This document shows, piece by piece, positions 1 through 7,363 of a stretch of DNA of 7,540 nt. A model generated the notes under the pieces. That model had not been told where the DNA came from, did no database searches, and saw only the letters and a program-made list of their open reading frames with translations. The stretch lies in assembly GCA_902490445.1 (NCBI GenBank), contig CABUDZ010000095.1, forward strand, positions 1 to 7,540. Reading direction: 5' to 3'. The position numbers were made by a program, and so were the translations under genes. This DNA is from an uncultured Collinsella sp. Lineage in GTDB: Bacteria > Actinomycetota > Coriobacteriia > Coriobacteriales > Coriobacteriaceae. Within the stretch, counting starts at the first letter, position 1. Every line of letters starts with the position of its first letter.

Positions 1-27
1 GGGTAGCCTAGTTTTCAGCTTTAGTTA

Positions 28-59
28 AATGCCCGGGATCCGACCCCCCGGGCATTCTT
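28..59 (+). terminator. Second terminator-like hairpin at the left edge, possibly bidirectional
   Basis: A 10-bp perfect stem, AATGCCCGGG (28-37) with CCCGGGCATT (47-56), has a 9-nt loop. On the + strand it is followed by CTTATTTG, a weak U-rich tail. On the minus strand it is followed by TAACT, even weaker. It would end transcription of an off-window gene arriving from the left, or serve as the end of the remnant at 58-174 on the minus strand. The direction is uncertain. Confidence 0.6.
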
Positions 60-174
60 ATTTGCGCTTGCGGCGCAAATGCCGTCCACCGTCCGCACCG
101 CGCGTGCGCCTACGGACCTTAATCCGAACCTCATACGAGTCAAGAAACGCGATGACGAACGTACCCGCATCGGA
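58..174 (-). pseudogene. Possible 3' remnant of an unidentified gene (about 38 codons)
   Basis: On the minus strand a frame ending at TAA (60-58) encodes a hydrophobic stretch (TFVIAFLDSYEV) and then a very basic tail ending RRKRK. The stop is directly followed by the hairpin at 28-56. No ATG, GTG or TTG start with a ribosome binding site lies in this frame between here and the pilus terminator, so if real it is a truncated end of a gene. I do not recognise it. A random open frame is an equally fair reading. Otherwise the stretch from 1 to 337 holds only the two terminators and the 3' untranslated region of the third gene. Confidence 0.22.
60..80. repeat. Short inverted repeat beside the left terminator
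   Basis: ATTTGCGC (60-67) and GCGCAAAT (73-80) form a perfect 8-bp stem around a 5-nt loop, immediately next to the hairpin at 28-56. It may be an extension of the terminator region or a chance result of the Arg/Lys-rich codons of the possible gene remnant that it overlaps. Confidence 0.45.
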
Positions 175-199
175 CGGTGGAGGCTGGCTTCGTTGTCCC

Positions 200-236
200 A
201 AAAAAACAGGGCAGACTCCAGTGCGGAGTCTGCCCC
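200..236 (-). terminator. Rho-independent terminator of the pilus operon
   Basis: A perfect 11-bp stem, GGGCAGACTCC (209-219) with GGAGTCTGCCC (225-235), encloses a 5-nt loop. On the minus strand it is followed by TG and then seven T (200-206). It lies about 100 nt after the stop of the third gene and is oriented to end transcription of the operon. The + strand side has only a short A-rich stretch, so it is mainly unidirectional. Confidence 0.9.
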
Positions 237-337
237 GAAAAATGAATGGCAAAGCAAGAACGTGGATGGACGAGAAAAGTGTCCGCAAGTCTCATGGCCA
301 TCACATCCCACCTGCCAAAGGGATGGGTGAGCGAGCG

Positions 338-2086
338 TTACTCCTGCTCGGACTCCTCAGCCTGCTTACGGCTGCGGATGAGGTGCGCCACGCCGATGCA
401 CAGCACCGCGCCACCAGCGATCCAAGTGAAGGTCACGCCGTTGAGACCGGTCAGCGGGAGGTTGGAGCCCTTCTTGTTCTTGACGGTAAGGGTGACGGTA
501 CCGTCCTCGACTGACGGGGTAACCATAGTGGCGGAGTCACTCTTCTGCACAGTAACCTTCAGCGTATTTACAGCTGTTTTTTCGTCGAGCGCCACACCCT
601 CGTCTTTATCAAGACCCTCAGACGTGATTTTGAAGGTAAAGTCGTCCAGCGTATTGTAGCCAGGGTTGCTGCCCTCGACCTCGTGCACCGTGTAGGTACC
701 AGCATCGAGACCCTTGACATTAATCTTGCCGCCATTCGCTGTTTTGAACTTATAGGCCTTATCGACAAGAACGCCATCGCTGCCGACATACATACCCTTG
801 GAGCCAGCATCGTCAGGATCGGTTGCCTGGATGGTGAACTCTACATTGTCAATTTTAGTAGCATCAGAATCAGCATCCTGCTTGATAAGCTCAAGCGCGT
901 AGGTGTAGTCACGGACGGTGTCGGGCACAGACTCACCCTTTCCTCCGCTCATGGGATTGTTGGAATAGATGAGCTTAACTTCGTTGTCGTTGCCCGTGCT
1001 GCCAACGGTAACCTTCTCAGCCTTCGCGGGATTGAGTTTTGCGGTGTAAGTGACGACGACCTTGGAGTCTTTGGTAATGACAATTGCAGGGGAGTCATCC
1101 TTAGCGGTCACAGTCTTCAGATTTTCAAACTTAACCGTCAGAAGATTATTGTTTCCAGTCGTATCGTAATTAACCGCGCCATCAGGAAGTTGAACCTCAG
1201 TTCCGGTCGTATCGTGGTCATTCGCATAAACCGTAACCTTGACCGAATTTTCATCGGCAATTAGACCGGCAGAGAGTTCGTCGTGGAACTCGTAGTAATA
1301 GGTGTCGAACGAGGCAACATTTTCGGCAACGGTGCCGGTCAGCTGATAGTGAACAACCTGGCCAACCTGTGAGTCAGCCTTGTCGGCCCAATCGCTGCCG
1401 AGCTTGTCGTCCTTAATCTTCTTTGTAACCGTAGGAATACCGGTCTTCTCGGTAACCTCAACAGCATTGCCGCCCACAACAGCGAAGATCGGCGAAGTGC
1501 CAGTCTGCTTTTTGCCGGAATAGCTATCCGCAGTGCCGATAGAGTCAACGTCCGTCAGGAAGAGATAGTAGCCAGAGTTATCAAATGATACTGAGATGTC
1601 CGCGGCGAAAGCAGCGGTAGAAGCTCCCCTTGGCGTGACAGGAGTAGTGTCCTTGACACAGCTAGCAATCGTATCGAGCAAATCACCATTGTTCACAATC
1701 TGAGAAGCATCCTGGAGATATGTGGCCATCCAGTCGGCGACGTCCTGTGCAGAGGGAGTCCCGGGAAGCTCGCCGCCTTTCTCGTCACTCCTTATGGCGG
1801 CAATGATGCCATTCCTAGCAGTGTCAGATAGTCCGTCGGCCCAATCGACGTTGGACGCGACCTTCTTCCCGTTCTTGTCCACGACATCGGCCTTAAAGAT
1901 CTGGTATGCCTTGTACTTCACATCGCCGTTCTCAGTGTTCTTATTGATGGTGATGCTATTGGTCGTGGCAGCCGCCGCATCTGAAGCAAACGCCATGGTC
2001 ACCGGAGCCATGACGCCGCCGAAGCTCAGCGCTGCTGTGAGGCCGGCGGTTACTGCCAGGCGTGCGATGTTCTTGCTCATGCTCAT
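338..2086 (-). CDS. Major (shaft) fimbrial pilin, isopeptide-forming D2 domain, LPLTG anchor
   Basis: A 582-residue secreted pilin, likely the polymerising shaft subunit of the sortase-built pilus. The start is ATG at 2086, chosen for CGGAGG (2095-2100) 8 nt upstream and the signal peptide directly after it (MSMSKN, hydrophobic core, cleavage near AFASDA). The longer frame back to 2152 adds 22 highly charged residues and no good ribosome binding site. The N-terminal domain (about 43-210, with YKAYQIFKADVVD) ends in VEVTEKTGIPTV; K214 lies where the YPK pilin-motif lysine is expected. The D2 domain (about 218-385) has TKKIKD near its start and the hallmark NEVKLIYSNNP (Asn376/377) at its end, as in isopeptide-forming fimbrial pilins. 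The CnaB/SpaA-like domain (about 398-540) has Lys402, the E-box YTVHEVEGSNPGY (Glu469) and Asn537. LPLTG is at 543-547, followed by a hydrophobic helix and RSRKQ. It is the last gene before a strong terminator, which fits a highly expressed shaft gene. The shaft role is inferred from motifs and order. Confidence 0.92.
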   Translation of the reverse strand: MSMSKNIARLAVTAGLTAALSFGGVMAPVTMAFASDAAAATTNSITINKNTENGDVKYKAYQIFKADVVDKNGKKVASNVDWADGLSDTARNGIIAAIRSDEKGGELPGTPSAQDVADWMATYLQDASQIVNNGDLLDTIASCVKDTTPVTPRGASTAAFAADISVSFDNSGYYLFLTDVDSIGTADSYSGKKQTGTSPIFAVVGGNAVEVTEKTGIPTVTKKIKDDKLGSDWADKADSQVGQVVHYQLTGTVAENVASFDTYYYEFHDELSAGLIADENSVKVTVYANDHDTTGTEVQLPDGAVNYDTTGNNNLLTVKFENLKTVTAKDDSPAIVITKDSKVVVTYTAKLNPAKAEKVTVGSTGNDNEVKLIYSNNPMSGGKGESVPDTVRDYTYALELIKQDADSDATKIDNVEFTIQATDPDDAGSKGMYVGSDGVLVDKAYKFKTANGGKINVKGLDAGTYTVHEVEGSNPGYNTLDDFTFKITSEGLDKDEGVALDEKTAVNTLKVTVQKSDSATMVTPSVEDGTVTLTVKNKKGSNLPLTGLNGVTFTWIAGGAVLCIGVAHLIRSRKQAEESEQE

Positions 2087-2094
2087 CTTCTTTT

Positions 2095-2100
2095 CCTCCG
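2095..2100 (-). promoter_or_regulatory. Ribosome binding site deciding the start of the third gene
   Basis: CGGAGG lies 8 nt before the ATG at 2086, favouring the MSMSKNIARL start over the upstream in-frame ATG codons. A second ATG two codons downstream (MSMS) is less well spaced. Confidence 0.8.
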
Positions 2101-2169
2101 TTTTCCGTTTGATTCTCATTCGATCGGTCATCATCTGTCTGTGTCTTAGCATCTACTTCGTTACGTCTC

Positions 2170-2188
2170 GCCCCGCTCTCTGTGGGGC
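2170..2188 (-). other. Small intercistronic hairpin between the second and third genes
   Basis: GCCCC (2170-2174) and GGGGC (2184-2188) form a 5-bp GC-only stem with a 9-nt loop, starting 6 nt after the stop codon of the second gene. No T run follows on the minus strand, so it is not a complete terminator. It could mark an RNA processing or stability boundary that separates shaft-pilin message from the upstream genes. The 108-nt gap shows no convincing promoter of its own. Confidence 0.35.
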
Positions 2189-2194
2189 TGCCAG

Positions 2195-3865
2195 CTACTC
2201 TTTATGGCTGCCACCTCCCCGCTTGACCAGGAGCGCGACCACGATGAGCGCGGCTCCGGCGACCGCTGCGGCGGCCGCGGCGTACATTGCCATATCGCCA
2301 GTCGAGGGCATAAAGCCTCCGGTGGTAATGCTAGGGGGTGTGCCGGTGGGCGTGTTGACGAGCGACGCCTCCAGGCTGCCCGTCGACCCGTCCGCGCTGT
2401 CGGCGCGCAGGGGCGACTCGGCCGTGATGGTGAGCTTGGGCTTGGCGGCGGCCACCTGGTCGACGTCCAGGCCCTCGGCCTTGACCGTCACTGAGCGCGT
2501 GCCCTCAAAGGCGGTGTAGCCCTTGGGTGCCTTGAGCTCGCGGACCTCCAGTTTGCCCGAATCCACGCCCGAGACGGTCACGCGGCCGTCCTCGCCCGTG
2601 GTGACGGTGGCCTTGCCCTCTGCATCCCACGTGCCGTCGGCCGCCAGTGTGCGACCGCGGTCGTCGGCGATGCTCAGGGCCGCCCCGGCAAGCGGCTTGT
2701 CGCCGTCGCTGCCGCGCTTGGTGAGCGCGAGGTCCCAGGTGTAGGCGCTCGCGTCGTCGCTCGGCGTGCGGGTGAAGCCGGCGTCGCCGGACTGGTCGGC
2801 AAGAGGAGAGCGCGGGTAGCGCAGGTAGACCTCGTTGGGGTTGCCCTTCGCGATGCCGTGGTTGCACGCGCTGTTGAGCGGCGCATTGTACACGGCGACC
2901 ACGCGGGCGCCCGCGGTAAAGGCGTCGGCCCCGCCGAGCGCGGCGATCAGGTCGCCGGTGCGCACGGTGAAGGTCTTGCCGTCGGCCGCTACCATGGTGG
3001 CGCACTGGGCCGTGATATCGGTCCAACCCTTCGCGGGCTCGGTGCCGGCGCGACCGTCCCTGCCGGCCGAAACGGCGTCAAAGCCGCCGTCCGCGCCCGC
3101 CGCCGCGTACACGCGCATGCTCGCGGCCACCTTGGAGGGGTCGAGCCCCGCGCTCATGGTGTCGACGAACTGCACCGCATAGGTGTCATAGGCGGAAAGG
3201 CCCGCCGGGACCGTGGCAGAGAGGCGCCAGTACAGGTCGTCGGCGACCGTGGCGTCGGCGGCCTTCTGCCATGCGGCGGTGTTGTCCTCCAGCACGTGCT
3301 TGGCGACCTTGGGCGTCGCGGCCTTGGGCTTGACGGTGACGGCGTTGCCGCCCACCAGCGCCATGATCGGCGCGGTGCCGGCCTCGCCCTGGGCGATGGC
3401 GTCGTCTCTGGCGACGATGAGCCAGTAGCCGCAGGGCAGCTCGGCCGCCGTGCCCGCGTTAAGGGCCACGGGCACGGCGCCAGAGCTCTGGAGGGAACGA
3501 GCGAGCTGTGCGCTCAGCGCGCTCGTAAGGTGGGAATCGGTGTTGAGCCACTCGGCAGCTTCCTGCGCGGTGGTCTGGGAATCGGGCATGCCGGCGCTGT
3601 GCAGCACAGGCAGGACAGCGTCGCGCGCGGCGTCGCTTGCCCAAGCGAGGTCGGTAAAGGTCTTGGCGTCGCCGTCGCCGTCGACGACGTTGGCGCTAAA
3701 GATCTGGTAGGCGTCGTAGTTGCTCGCCACGGCGCCGCTCACCGTGATGGAACCGGTCGAGGTCGGCGCGGCCTGCGCGGATGCGGGGAACACAACCGCG
3801 CAGATGCCGATCAGGAGGGCAAGCAGCGCAAACAAGATCGGGAAGGAGCAAACTTTCTTATTCAC
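2195..3865 (-). CDS. Minor or basal fimbrial pilin with D2-type and SpaA/CnaB-type domains, MPSTG anchor
   Basis: A 556-residue secreted pilin. The start is GTG at 3865, chosen because GGGGAGGTGA (3871-3880) sits 5 nt upstream and a signal peptide follows at once (NKKVCSF, then a long hydrophobic core and ASAQA, cleavage near residue 32). The in-frame ATG at 3946 would put 27 charged residues before it. An N-terminal pilin domain (about 37-180, with DAYQIFSANVVD) ends in VTVKPK (K179/K181), resembling the pilin-motif lysine region. A D2-like domain (about 185-355) carries NEVYLRYPRSP where D2 domains usually have NEVxLxYSNNP, so the usual Asn is missing. A SpaA/CnaB-like domain (about 378-506) has Lys383, the E-box VRELKAPKGY (Glu443) and Asn504. 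The sorting signal MPSTG is at 519-523, then an Ala-rich membrane segment and KRGGGSHKE. It shares architecture with the third gene but is far richer in GC. The distinct anchor motif suggests a base or accessory subunit; that role is inferred. Confidence 0.9.
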   Translation of the reverse strand: MNKKVCSFPILFALLALLIGICAVVFPASAQAAPTSTGSITVSGAVASNYDAYQIFSANVVDGDGDAKTFTDLAWASDAARDAVLPVLHSAGMPDSQTTAQEAAEWLNTDSHLTSALSAQLARSLQSSGAVPVALNAGTAAELPCGYWLIVARDDAIAQGEAGTAPIMALVGGNAVTVKPKAATPKVAKHVLEDNTAAWQKAADATVADDLYWRLSATVPAGLSAYDTYAVQFVDTMSAGLDPSKVAASMRVYAAAGADGGFDAVSAGRDGRAGTEPAKGWTDITAQCATMVAADGKTFTVRTGDLIAALGGADAFTAGARVVAVYNAPLNSACNHGIAKGNPNEVYLRYPRSPLADQSGDAGFTRTPSDDASAYTWDLALTKRGSDGDKPLAGAALSIADDRGRTLAADGTWDAEGKATVTTGEDGRVTVSGVDSGKLEVRELKAPKGYTAFEGTRSVTVKAEGLDVDQVAAAKPKLTITAESPLRADSADGSTGSLEASLVNTPTGTPPSITTGGFMPSTGDMAMYAAAAAAVAGAALIVVALLVKRGGGSHKE

Positions 3866-6800
3866 GACGCTCACCTCCCCTCGCGCTCGCCTTGCGACGA
3901 ACGTGCATCCAGGCCGCAGCGACGCAAAGCATCGCCGCGCCGGCAAGGTACGTCAGAGTGACGCCCGACATACCAGAAAGGGGCAAAGAGGTGGAGTAGG
4001 TGTTGGTGAAGGTGGGAGTGGACTTGCCGGTGAGGTCGTGGGGCGTGTCAGTGGTCACTTCATTGCCATCACGATCCTGAATCTGCTTGTAGGTCGCAGT
4101 GACGTCGATATGGTGGTTAGAGTCGTCAGTCGCGTTAACCGTAATCTGATAGACCGACTTGTCGTACGTATAGTGCGAGAACAGCGAACCGTCGTCTTTC
4201 TCGCGCACGTAGTACGTGAAGGTCTTGGAAGCACCACGGCCAGTGGGGCCAGACGCGAGCTGGTCGAGTTGATCGAGTTTGTAATCAATCTTGTCGAAGC
4301 TCAGGGTCTGGGACTTGTCGCCGTCGGCAGTGGTGGACTTGCTGCTAACGATATCCGTAAAATCTGTGTCGGTCGCAAGCTGGAGCGTGAACTCCTTCAT
4401 CTCGCCACCCTCAACGACCTTAGTCGCCATAGGCGTCCAGGAGCCCTTCGAGTCGTACGGAGTGAACTTGTTAGTGAAAGTCGTGGAGTCACCCTCACAG
4501 ATAATTGGATAATAGTCTCCACTCTTCTGCACCTTGCTCCTCGCTTTTACGTTCTCCCACTTCCCAGACGACTCGCGGAATTCGTACTTGGTTACACCGA
4601 CGTTTTTAATCGTGTAGTTATGGATGTAAAGATCCTTCAGTTGGCTTGAGTTTTCTTTACTCGGAACAGACATGAGCAAGGTCTTGGTATCTTCGGCCGT
4701 CACCACAATCTTATACACGCTGGAGTCGTACGTGATGCCAGAATCACCACCGGGATCTTCGACCAAGTAGTATGTGATTTCGTTACCCGCGCCACTCGAT
4801 GCGAATTGTTCACCAAGGTCAAACGTAATGCTGCCTTCTGCATCATTTGCTGCTGTTCCAACCTCGGTGCAAACGTCGCGATTGAATGTCGTGCCAGCTG
4901 TCGTGCCAGCCAAAGGGTCGTCTGAATCCTTGCGATACACCGTAAAGGAGAACTCCCCATCATTGAGCTTGCGGCCTTCCAGCTTCTTGGTCGCCTTGAG
5001 CTTGAGGCTCGGATAGACATACGTGTCCTCAGGCGCGCCCATGTACAGGTCGCCGTTCGACATGATGCCGCCGCCATGGTTCCAGGAATAATTGCCCGTG
5101 ATAAACGTCGCGCCCGCCTCTAGCGCAGCCTTTCGCGCATTGATCGCCTCGGGGTCTTGAGCCTTAACATCCGAACTCAGGCCGATGCTGTTATATACCT
5201 GCACGCCACCGTTAGCGGGGATAGTAATGGCTTTCTGAAGCTCTAAGCTTCCCCGATACTTAGCATCGCCGCCGCCAAGCATTTTGCCAATCACCGCCGC
5301 GATCGGAGTCGTATGACCCTCCGCCGCAAGGAAGAAGTCCGCGTGGCCGTTTTTGCGAAACACTTCGGCATTGTAGGCGTCGGAGTCCTGGTCCTTACCG
5401 TGACCACCGCCGGAAAGATGGGGGGTGCCGTTATTGCCTGTATTACTCACGGATTCGTAATCGTTCGCGTTTTGCTCATTTCCGGCAGAAGTATTACCGA
5501 AAATCGCCGTGCCGTCGGTGCCTGTCACCAAAGTCTTACCCGTCGGGCAAACCGCAACGCCGCCACCGTAGCCACCGGCCTCATTGCTGCTTATATAGGA
5601 GTTATAGACAAATAGCCTACCAGCATTAGACGCGACCTTAGAATCGCCCTGGACGAAGATGCCGCCTCCACCCCAGTCAAAGCGAGACATGCAGTGGTTA
5701 TTAGTGATATAGACTGGATTTGAATTTGACGCTCCTTTTATCATCGCGTCAACCATCTGGCCCACGCGAATGCCGGCACCCTCAGAGCGAAAACTCACGT
5801 TAGAGGCAATAGTTCCCCCCGTAATGTTGAGCCATGCCATTGTCTTGCGCGAGCTCGCCCCTTGGTGTTCGATGTCGGTCACATAGACGCCGCCGCCGGC
5901 TTCCTCAGAATAGTTGCCCGTGATCTGGCCGCCCGAAATGGTGACATGAGTACCGTTTTTAGCGGCAAGTCCAGCACCGCCATGATCGCCATTACCATCG
6001 TTACCACAGTAATTGGCATATTTATTGTTAGTAATGTAGCCACCAGAAACAGTAACGCTGCCGCCTTCGGCCATGATGCCGCCGCCGAAACCAACACCAG
6101 TAGCAAGCGTGCTGTTGCCGGAGATTACGCCATTAGTTATGTTGACCGTGGAGTCTTTAGCATACACACCACCGCCACTAGGAGCACTGTTGCCGGCAAT
6201 TACGCCACCGGAAACCTCGAGGGTCGAATTACCGTGTATTTCAATTCCGCCGCCCGCACCCGAGCCAGAAGCTCCACACACATAGCCGCCGCGCATGTTG
6301 ACGGTAGAGCCGTTCTCGGCATAGACCAAGCTGCTAACGCTGCTGCCTTGTTTTTGCGTGATCACGCCGCTCACAAGGTTAAACGTGCCACCCTTGCCGT
6401 TGTTGTTATACAGATTGATGAGCTTTAGATTTGCGTTGCCGTCGCACGCCACGATGGCGCCCTTAATATCGACGTTATGTCTGACAAGCGTCTCGATTGT
6501 CCCTGTACCACTCGGAGTCGATTTGGTCACGTAGTAGGTAAGGTTAGACGGAATGCCACCAACGTAATTTAGCTCGACTTTCTTGCCATAATTATTGGGA
6601 TCCAGCTTCTGCCCCTGATCAGTCAGCTGTTGGACATCGTTGACCGTCTCAGTCACCGGCGCGGAGTCCTTAATTTCGTCCTTAATTGTAAGTGTTGCGC
6701 CGTTAGCAACATCAAATAACGGCTTGTCGGTGTTCAAGCACTTGATCTTATGACCGTTTAAGTTCAGCGTTATATTGCTGCCGCTCTTCTCAAGTTTGAT

Positions 6801-7308
6801 TTCACCAGCATAGTCAATATCAGCTGTGAGCTCGAAGCGGGCAGTTTGGTTTTCCCCAACGCCTTGAAGCTTAGCTGACAAATCATCGGCGTTAGTAATG
6901 TTAGTAATAGCTGTGGTTGTCTCTTCGCTCTCTGCAGCCTCCTCGGCTGACGCGACAGCGTTAACATCCATCGCATCATTATCTTCCGCCTGCGACTCGT
7001 CCTTGGACTGCTCCTCCGGCCGAGCGTCGTCGTCGCTCGCAGCATCGTCGCTGTTCTGGTTTTCGGCGTCTGTGCCGGCATCCCCGTTAGTACTGTTGTC
7101 TATACCAGTAGACTCACTTGAGGAACCCCCCCCCCATCACAGTTTCCTCGGTAGAAACCGTCTGGGCATCGTTGGCAATGGCCTGCGAGATCGGGAGCAT
7201 GACGAGCGACAGTACCAGGCTCAAAACGGAGGCTCCGCACAAAACGCCTGCCAGTACACGGCGCGTCGCTTTATTACTCTGCTTAGATTTGTCCGAATTC
7301 GCTTTCAT
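3858..7308 (-). CDS. Sortase-anchored beta-helix pilus adhesin, frame interrupted at a G10 tract (phase-variable, OFF here)
   Basis: Probable pilus tip or surface adhesin, exported and covalently anchored. The chosen start is ATG at 7308, preceded by GGGGAGGAGA (7314-7323). The frame from this start runs through a signal peptide (about residues 1-45, hydrophobic core, AIA-ND cleavage) and reaches ten G, after which a TGA at 7116-7114 ends it at 64 residues. With one G removed it reads on without a stop to TAA at 3860-3858, giving 1149 residues. In that numbering: acidic Ser/Asp/Glu-rich linker about 62-133; parallel beta-helix with many GGG(I/V) and ITGG/VSGG turns about 135-760; FctA/Spy0128-like domain about 767-940 (candidate isopeptide Lys in ATKK, Glu in YYLVEDPGG, Asn in TFTNKF); a second one about 955-1105 (ATKVV, YYVREKDDG, TFTNTYS); LPLSG at 1108-1112, a hydrophobic segment and a basic tail. 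Domain names come from family knowledge; ligand and function are inferred. It is the first gene of the operon and overlaps the next by 8 bp. A sequencing error in the G run is the alternative to true phase variation. Confidence 0.88.
3871..3880 (-). promoter_or_regulatory. Ribosome binding site deciding the GTG start of the second gene
   Basis: GGGGAGGTGA ends 5 nt before the GTG at 3865 and lies inside the last codons of the adhesin gene. This supports the GTG start and translational coupling through the 8-bp overlap. Confidence 0.85.
5030..6900 (-). other. Region encoding the parallel beta-helix (PbH1-like) stalk of the adhesin
   Basis: About 620 residues of imperfect repeats of roughly 20-30 residues. 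Each has a turn such as ISGG, VSGG or ITGG followed by a strand and then GGG(I/V)Y or GGGI, for example STLEVSGGVIAGNS and GGGVYAKDSTVNIT. The spacing and the Asn/Gly/Ser-rich turns fit right-handed beta-helix proteins (pectate-lyase-like or Pmp-like surface proteins). The last third, from about nt 5480, is less regular and ends with a conserved-looking NHGGGIMSNGDLYMG segment before the isopeptide domains. The DNA is an imperfect coding repeat, not a tandem array. No catalytic site is recognisable, so an adhesive or structural role is inferred. Confidence 0.7.
7126..7135 (-). repeat. Homopolymer G10 tract (C10 on + strand), putative slipped-strand contingency locus
   Basis: Ten consecutive G on the coding strand, between an AT and TTCC, lie 13 codons after the predicted signal-peptide cleavage site. 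Lengths of 9 or 12 G join the signal peptide to the 1037-codon downstream frame. Length 10 ends at TGA at 7116-7114 and length 11 ends at a TAG a few codons further on. It is much the longest single-base run in the window. Its position early in a surface adhesin gene is typical of phase-variable loci; poly-G switching of sortase-dependent pilus genes is known in Bifidobacterium. Confidence 0.85.
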
Positions 7309-7313
7309 CGATG

Positions 7314-7323
7314 TCTCCTCCCC
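7314..7323 (-). promoter_or_regulatory. Ribosome binding site deciding the adhesin start
   Basis: GGGGAGGAGA ends 5 nt before the ATG at 7308. It places the start at MKANSDKS rather than at the in-frame ATG at 7398, which would overlap the predicted -10 box and lacks such a site. Confidence 0.85.
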
Positions 7324-7363
7324 AAGAGACCGCGATCTTGCTCTTTCCCTATCAAACGTATCT

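Noticed and set aside
304..325. Inverted repeat CATCCC/GGGATG after the third gene
   Set aside because: Only 6 bp with a 10-nt loop and no T run, so it is probably incidental; the real terminator is at 200-236.
1722..2519. Open frame of 265 codons on the + strand with hydrophobic segments
   Set aside because: The hydrophobic stretches are the complement of the signal-peptide and membrane-anchor codons of the second and third genes.
2858..3961. Long open frame on the + strand (367 codons)
   Set aside because: It is antisense to the high-GC second gene, where stops are rare in every frame. Its Gly/Arg/Val/His-rich product has no recognisable domain.
3720..4649. Open frame of 309 codons on the + strand
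   Set aside because: It crosses the junction of two well-supported minus-strand genes, has no ribosome binding site and encodes no recognisable protein.
5480..6400. Tandem DNA repeats or a CRISPR-like array in the adhesin
   Set aside because: The periodicity is at the protein level (beta-helix coils). The DNA units vary in length and sequence and there are no exact direct repeats with spacers.
3858..6971. ATG at 6971 as the true start of the adhesin
   Set aside because: It has no ribosome binding site or signal peptide, and the frame stays open upstream to the G tract, where it meets the signal peptide frame after a one-base correction.
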